A DNA stretch of 64,000 nucleotides from Phenylobacterium sp. (GTDB lineage Bacteria; Pseudomonadota; Alphaproteobacteria; Caulobacterales; Caulobacteraceae): positions 186,001-250,000 of the forward strand of contig JAGOQB010000003.1 in the NCBI GenBank assembly GCA_017991675.1. Direction: 5' to 3'. Positions 61,424 through 64,000 of the stretch are shown piece after piece. The notes under the pieces were generated by a model. That model ran no database searches, had not been told where the DNA came from, and saw only the letters and a program-made list of their open reading frames with translations. Positions within the stretch are counted from its first letter, which is position 1. Each line of letters starts with the position of its first letter. Made by a program: the position numbers and the translations under genes.

Positions 61424-61969
61424 ATGTCCGGACGTCCGACGAGCGATCTCGAACAGGCGCTGGCCGCGCGCGGCCTGCTGATGATCAACCTGGTCTCGGC
61501 GGTCCATTGGTTCGACGAGGCGCTGCAGGCCGGCTTGGCCGCGCGGGGCTGGTCCTCGGTGACGCGCATCCAGTCGCTGGTGCTGGCCAACCTGGCGACC
61601 GGCGTCAACCGCGCGACCCGGCTGGCCCGCAACCTTGGCGTCTCGCGCCAGGCGATGAGCCAGACCCTGGCCGAAATGGAGGAGCGCGGCCTGGTGGTCG
61701 TCTCGCCCGACCCCGACGACAAGCGCGCGCGGCTGGTGAGCTTCAGCCCGCAGTCGGCCGGCATCCGCGACGACGCCATCATGATCCTGAAGGTGGTCGA
61801 GGCGACCCTGGCCAGCCGGATCGGGGCGCGGCGGCTGGACGACCTGAAGGACGCCGCCGCGGCCGACTGGGGCCCGTCGCCTGTCGAGATCGTCACCGCG
61901 GCGGCCGGCGCGCCGCTGCCGCCGCGCAAGCCGCGCGGCCGGCCGCGCAAGGCGGAGACTGGCGGCTAG
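61424..61969 (+). CDS. MarR family regulator with AT-hook-like tail
   Basis: A 181-residue winged-helix regulator: VTRIQSLVLANLATGVNRATRLARNLGVSRQAMSQTLAEMEERGLVVV and the wing DPDDKRARLVSF. The C-terminus PPRKPRGRPRKAETGG is an AT-hook-type basic motif. GGAGG precedes the ATG at 61424. It lies next to, and divergent from, the sulfatase gene and overlaps the membrane gene (convergent) by 4 bases, so it probably regulates this cluster. Confidence 0.9.
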   Translation: MSGRPTSDLEQALAARGLLMINLVSAVHWFDEALQAGLAARGWSSVTRIQSLVLANLATGVNRATRLARNLGVSRQAMSQTLAEMEERGLVVVSPDPDDKRARLVSFSPQSAGIRDDAIMILKVVEATLASRIGARRLDDLKDAAAADWGPSPVEIVTAAAGAPLPPRKPRGRPRKAETGG

Positions 61970-62493
61970 AACGGCTTGACCACCGCCAGGAAGAACACCA
62001 CCGGGACGAACACCACCACGATCTTGTCCGTCACGCGGAAGAACAGCCAGTGGAACGAGACCTGGCGTTCGTAGCGGGGCAGATCCTCGGCCTGGAGCGA
62101 GAGCGCCTTGCGGCCGCCAAAGTGCGAGATGTGGTAGTCGACCACCTCCATCGGGATGAACACCAGGGCCACGATCAGGAGCTTGACCGTCAGCCAGCTG
62201 AGCTGGTCGAGCGGGGCCTGGTTCAGCCAGACCATGACCAGGCCGCTGACCAGGATGGTCGGAAAGGCCACGTGCTCCAGCACCACCCCGCGGTCGAAGG
62301 CGCGGATCGCCAGGTCGCGGCGCTTGATCAGTTCAGGTTCGGACCGGTCGCCCAGCCAGGCCTTGAAGGCGGGCACGACATAGTGGGTGTAGGCGACCGC
62401 GGTGCTGAACGCCCACATGGCCACGACCAGCAGGTGGACCCACTTGAAGATCAGGTAGTGGGGCGCGAGCGCGTCGCGGAGCGCGGTGAGCAT
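61966..62493 (-). CDS. Membrane protein, CopD/DUF2269-like
   Basis: A 175-residue protein with four spans: FKWVHLLVVAMWAFSTAVAY, HVAFPTILVSGLVMVWLN, LTVKLLIVALVFIPMEVV, and VTDKIVVVFVPVVFFLAVVKPF. Conserved His residues sit at span ends (WVHLL, EHVAFP, DYHISHFGG), like heme- or copper-binding families of CopD and DUF2269 type. Function is not known. Confidence 0.75.
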   Translation of the reverse strand: MLTALRDALAPHYLIFKWVHLLVVAMWAFSTAVAYTHYVVPAFKAWLGDRSEPELIKRRDLAIRAFDRGVVLEHVAFPTILVSGLVMVWLNQAPLDQLSWLTVKLLIVALVFIPMEVVDYHISHFGGRKALSLQAEDLPRYERQVSFHWLFFRVTDKIVVVFVPVVFFLAVVKPF

Positions 62494-62590
62494 CGATGGT
62501 CCTCCCAGGCCTGAGATCAGGCTCTTGGGAGGTTGCAGCGCCCGCCATTTTCGTCAAGTATATTTACATTATTAAGCGAGCCGAGAGGCG

Positions 62591-63226
62591 TCAGCGCCGG
62601 CCGATATCGAGGAAATCCGCGCCGCTGAAATCCGCGGGGGCGGCGACCTCGACGATGGGGTCGTCGCGGTCGTCCCATTCGGTGCGCAGGGCTCGGCTCA
62701 TCACCGCGTGCATGTCGTACATGCAGGTGATGTAGGTCAGTTCGAGGATCTCGTGGTCGCTGAGGAAGGCCTTCAGCGCGGCGAACACCGGTTCGGGCGT
62801 GCGGCCGGCCTGCAGCGACAGGCAGTCGGCATAGGCCAGGACCGCCCGCTCCTGGGCCGAGTAGCAGTCGGCCACCTGCCAGTGGGGTATGGCCGCGATC
62901 CGCTCCTCGGAAACCTTGAGGCCGCGCAAAGACTTGCAGTGCTGCGAGAACACGAACTGGCTGGCCTTGGTGAAACCGACCCGGGTCTGGGCCAGTTCAC
63001 GCAGCACCGGGTCGAGCTTGCGATCCGGACTGCGATAGAGCGCGAAGCCGCGATTGCAGTGTTCCAGCACGTCCGGGACGTTGGCGAACACCGTCCACCA
63101 GTCGCCGGGGGTGCCGGTGGTGGTGCCCGGTTCGGCCACCGGGTCGCGGTCGCCGAACAGCAGGTCGTAGCTGCGCAGGACCTTGGGGTCGGCCTCGGCG
63201 CGCGGGATCTGACGCAGGCGCGGCAT
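62591..63226 (-). CDS. Carboxymuconolactone decarboxylase (AhpD-like) family protein
   Basis: A 211-residue helical protein of the CMD/AhpD-like group: VLRELAQTRVGFTKASQFVFSQHCKSLRGLKVSEERIAAI has the conserved QHCK (one Cys, a His) in place of the usual CxxC redox pair, so it may not be a thiol oxidoreductase. Downstream VLAYADCLSLQAGRTPEPVF and LELTYITCMYDMHAVMSRAL. Start shares 3 bases of gap with the upstream VOC gene, so the cluster is transcribed together. Confidence 0.88.
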   Translation of the reverse strand: MPRLRQIPRAEADPKVLRSYDLLFGDRDPVAEPGTTTGTPGDWWTVFANVPDVLEHCNRGFALYRSPDRKLDPVLRELAQTRVGFTKASQFVFSQHCKSLRGLKVSEERIAAIPHWQVADCYSAQERAVLAYADCLSLQAGRTPEPVFAALKAFLSDHEILELTYITCMYDMHAVMSRALRTEWDDRDDPIVEVAAPADFSGADFLDIGRR

Positions 63227-63229
63227 GCC

Positions 63230-63760
63230 TTAAGCCTCCGCCTGGACGGCGCGGGCCGGCGTGTGCTTGACGTCGTCCGGGCCGAAGGCGCGGGTGGTGG
63301 CGGCCAACTCCAGCATGATGCCGTTGGGATCGGTGAAATAGACCGAGCGGAAGAACACGCCCTCGTGGTTCTCGGCGCTGACGCCCATCGGGCTGTCGTC
63401 GTGATTGACCACCATGTTCGGCAGCACCTTGACCCCGGCGTCGACCAGGCGCTGGCGGTATTCGTCGAGCTTGTCCTCTGGCACGTTGAAGGCGACGTGG
63501 TTCATCGAGCCGATCGCCGATCTGGGCTCCTCGGGGAACTGCTTGACCGAGGCGATCCCGGGCGCGGCGGCCGGGGCGTCGGGCCACCAGAAGAAGGCGA
63601 CGGAGTCCCCGCCCCCGCAGTCGAAGAAGAAGTGCTGGCCGCCGTCCGGCAGGGCCACGGTCTTGTAGAGCGGCATGCCGAGGACGCCGGCGTAGAAGGC
63701 GACCGTCTCCTCCATGTCCCGGCAGACCAGGGCGAGGTGATTGATGCCCGTCGTACGCAT
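63230..63760 (-). CDS. VOC family dioxygenase/glyoxalase-like protein
   Basis: A 176-residue protein of the VOC superfamily: MRTTGINHLALVCRDMEETVAFYAGVLGMPLYKT (metal His in NHLAL), IGSMNHVAFNVPEDKLDEYRQRL (second His), and YFTDPNGIMLELAATTRAF (Glu). These three are in the places used as 2-His-1-carboxylate metal ligands in extradiol-type enzymes. ATG at 63760 follows SD (GGAGGAGCG). Probably acts on a small aromatic or lactone substrate in this cluster. Confidence 0.9.
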   Translation of the reverse strand: MRTTGINHLALVCRDMEETVAFYAGVLGMPLYKTVALPDGGQHFFFDCGGGDSVAFFWWPDAPAAAPGIASVKQFPEEPRSAIGSMNHVAFNVPEDKLDEYRQRLVDAGVKVLPNMVVNHDDSPMGVSAENHEGVFFRSVYFTDPNGIMLELAATTRAFGPDDVKHTPARAVQAEA

Positions 63761-63774
63761 CGGCGCTCCTCCAT

Positions 63775-64000
63775 CTAGAACTGCAGGACGATCTTTCCGA
63801 AATGCTCCCCGCCCTGCATGGCGGCGAACGCCTTGGCGACGTCCGTCCAGGGGAAAACCTTGTCTACCACCGGCTCGATCCGGTGCAGCGCGATGGCCCG
63901 GCACATGGCCTCGAACATCTCGCGAGAGCCGACCGAAAGGCCCTGCAGCCGGGCGCTGTTGGTGATCAGCACGCCCGGATTGACCCCCTCGCCGGCCCCG
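63775..64000 (-). CDS. Zinc-type alcohol dehydrogenase family protein (3' part only)
   Basis: The visible C-terminal 74 residues (GAGEGVNPGVLITNSARLQG to HFGKIVLQF) form the end of a medium-chain dehydrogenase/reductase: RIEPVVDKVFPWTDVAKAFAAMQGGEHFGKIVL is the common end of this family. The start lies beyond the right edge. It precedes the VOC and CMD-family genes, likely in one operon. Confidence 0.85.
   Translation of the reverse strand, partial: GAGEGVNPGVLITNSARLQGLSVGSREMFEAMCRAIALHRIEPVVDKVFPWTDVAKAFAAMQGGEHFGKIVLQF

Overview
The window reads as chromosome of an alphaproteobacterium of the family Caulobacteraceae (Caulobacter/Phenylobacterium type). The support is very high GC, a Caulobacter-type flagellin behind a sigma-54 promoter with FlbD ftr-like sites, a TipN-like polarity protein, and GTTC-N7-GTTC LexA boxes, the form typical of alphaproteobacteria. 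No species can be named from sequence alone.

Layout. (1) 1-5960, host: histidine utilisation end (hutG partial, hutU, hutD), a secreted FKBP isomerase, a secreted M1 aminopeptidase and a DUF2239 gene. (2) 5983-34847, a podovirus-like prophage element, nearly all on the minus strand. From right to left it holds repressor and early genes, an orphan Fe(II) dioxygenase-like gene, terminase small subunit, two exported proteins, terminase large subunit, a toxin-like gene with a membrane partner, holin / GH19 endolysin / Rz-Rz1, a RES-Xre toxin-antitoxin pair, P22-type portal, a cluster of small membrane genes around a second toxin-like gene, scaffold, a third toxin-like gene with a partner, P22-type coat, connector and tail genes. 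(3) 34931-64000, host: MarR + MFS exporter, OsmC, HWE histidine kinase, dicarboxylate symporter, flagellin, nitronate monooxygenase, methylmalonyl-CoA mutase (mutA-mutB), IsdG-like monooxygenase, VOC protein, dipeptide epimerase coupled to tipN, ogt and ada-alkA DNA repair, cysD-cysNC sulfate activation, DUF389 membrane protein, gdhA, and a catabolic-looking cluster (sulfatase, MarR, membrane protein, CMD-family, VOC, zinc-type dehydrogenase).

The notable system is the prophage element. It has packaging, capsid, tail and lysis genes, but I see no integrase, excisionase, recombinase, helicase, primase or polymerase in it. Three minus-strand promoter-like blocks share one layout: a LexA-type box overlapping a TTGA(C/T) -35, then G(A/C)TATCGG 25-26 bases on. 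They precede the terminase region, the portal and the scaffold/coat/tail genes. Two more exact LexA boxes sit at the repressor and at a small membrane gene. Toxin-like genes with putative immunity partners lie inside the structural operons. The whole looks like an SOS-controlled, phage-derived particle: a gene-transfer-agent-like or toxin-carrying capsid, or else a decayed or helper-dependent prophage. This is inference from gene content and motifs and has not been tested.

No rRNA, tRNA, CRISPR array or insertion sequence was recognised.
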